From NCBI GenBank assembly GCA_017543595.1, contig JAFYFU010000108.1, positions 1 through 64,000 of the forward strand: a stretch of 64,000 bases of DNA, read 5' to 3'. The DNA comes from Ruminococcus sp. Lineage in GTDB: Bacteria > Bacillota > Clostridia > Oscillospirales > Ruminococcaceae. Shown here one piece after another: positions 63,409 to 64,000 of this stretch. A program made the translations under genes and the position numbers. Each line of letters begins with the position of its first letter. Within the stretch, counting starts at the first letter, position 1. A model generated the notes under the pieces. The model made no database searches. It worked only from the letters and a program-made list of their open reading frames with translations, and was not told the origin of the DNA.

Positions 63409-64000
63409 TTAATTTTCAAGCTCTTTTATTTTATCCCTGAGATATGCAGCGTGTTCAAATTCAAGCATTTTTGCGGCGTTTTTCATTTCGTCCCTGAGTC
63501 TTGCAATCAAATCCTGTTTTTCTCTTGCGGAGAGAGCTTTATTTTCTGTTTTTTCGTTTAACTTTTTCTTTGAAGTAATTTCAAGCACTTCATGAACATT
63601 TTTTATTATAGTTCTGGGAGTTATACCGTGTTCTTCATTGAATTTCATTTGCAGTTCACGGCGGCGGTTTGTTTCTGTTATAGCCCTCTCCATTGAACCC
63701 GTCACGCAGTCGGCATACATAATAACTTTTCCGTCCGCATTTCTTGCGGCTCTGCCGACAGTCTGAATCAAAGATGTTTCACTTCTCAGGAATCCTTCCT
63801 TGTCGGCATCTAAAATCGCAACAAGGCTTACTTCGGGGATATCAAGACCTTCTCTCAAAAGATTTATTCCGATGAGAACATCAAAAACGCCGTTTCTCAA
63901 ATCCCTGATTATTTCCATACGTTCAACAGTATCTATATCATGGTGCAGATATCTTGCTTTTATTCCGAGATTTGTATAATATTCCGTCAAATCCTCAGCC
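63409..64000 (-). CDS. uvrB: Excinuclease ABC subunit UvrB, 3' part (cut by window end)
   Basis: The C-terminal ~197 residues of UvrB: helicase motifs V-VI in [20 protein letters not shown] and [16 protein letters not shown], followed by EHGITPRTI and the C-terminal UVR domain ([22 protein letters not shown]) that binds UvrC/UvrA. The frame remains open past base 64000. First gene of the uvrB-NADAR-uvrA transcript. Confidence 0.96.
   Translation of the reverse strand, partial: AEDLTEYYTNLGIKARYLHHDIDTVERMEIIRDLRNGVFDVLIGINLLREGLDIPEVSLVAILDADKEGFLRSETSLIQTVGRAARNADGKVIMYADCVTGSMERAITETNRRRELQMKFNEEHGITPRTIIKNVHEVLEITSKKKLNEKTENKALSAREKQDLIARLRDEMKNAAKMLEFEHAAYLRDKIKELEN

Noticed and set aside
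63057..63412. Plus-strand ORFs across the repeats at 63.1-63.4 kb
   Set aside because: They read through the hairpin elements, with no ribosome site and no family-like sequence.

Overview
This window looks like a chromosomal segment of a spore-forming, low-to-mid GC Clostridia (Oscillospiraceae, Ruminococcus-like). The evidence is a complete spoIIIA operon and spoIIE, a dockerin-bearing secreted protease (cellulosome/amylosome type), glycogen genes glgB-glgC-glgD-glgA, a sodium-pumping decarboxylase, and the yqhY-nusB-xseAB-ispA-dxs-tlyA-nadK-argR-recN gene order known from Firmicutes. Genus is inferred; there is no rRNA or tRNA gene here to confirm it. I see no prophage, transposase or CRISPR array.

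Layout. 1-5.3 kb, minus strand: class B penicillin-binding protein with a repetitive Pro-rich tail, dtd, a GH42 beta-galactosidase and a histidine phosphatase. 5.2-19.6 kb, minus strand: the spoIIIAA-AH operon running into a housekeeping operon (yqhY-like Asp23, nusB, a TsaD-like paralog, xseA, xseB, ispA, dxs, tlyA, nadK, argR, recN); spoIIIAH is split by a frameshift. 19.7-23.5 kb: a sugar ABC transporter (binding lipoprotein and two permeases) with a long structured leader. 23.7-29.1 kb: a dockerin protease, a YdcF-like protein, a 72-residue protein, and a Gx transporter / NusG-II / ApbE trio that suggests extracytosolic flavinylation. 29.2-37.6 kb, plus strand: spoIIE and the glycogen operon. 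37.6-39.4 kb: a small basic protein and an RtcB-family RNA ligase with what looks like a leader-peptide attenuator. 39.6-43.8 kb, plus strand: oadA-oadG-biotin carrier-oadB and endonuclease V. 43.9-49.4 kb, minus strand: cyclophilin, a membrane-anchored protein, and the lysine-riboswitch-controlled asd-dapA-dapB-ddh operon for meso-diaminopimelate. 49.4-54.4 kb, plus strand: queA, a PAS-only protein, tgt, a HAD phosphatase and a SUFU-domain protein. 54.4-59.7 kb: a Ca2+ P-type ATPase, a DUF1540 protein, IreB, trmB and a membrane protein. 59.7-64 kb, minus strand: uvrA, a NADAR protein and the 3' part of uvrB.

The most unusual feature is a family of about 97-110 bp nested palindromes scattered just 5' of start codons (dtd, tgt, a four-unit tandem array before the HAD phosphatase, DUF1540, the NADAR protein, the PBP and others). 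Two outer-arm families (G-rich and A/T-rich) share a common core. Stem sequences differ between copies, yet both arms change together, which is the signature of a conserved hairpin. All copies next to a gene start have the same orientation relative to the downstream gene and end directly at its Shine-Dalgarno region.

Cutting across the pathways: glycogen synthesis, GH42 and sugar import point to a carbohydrate-fermenting gut or rumen lifestyle; asd-dapA-dapB-ddh supplies mDAP for the wall that the PBP crosslinks; queA and tgt make queuosine.
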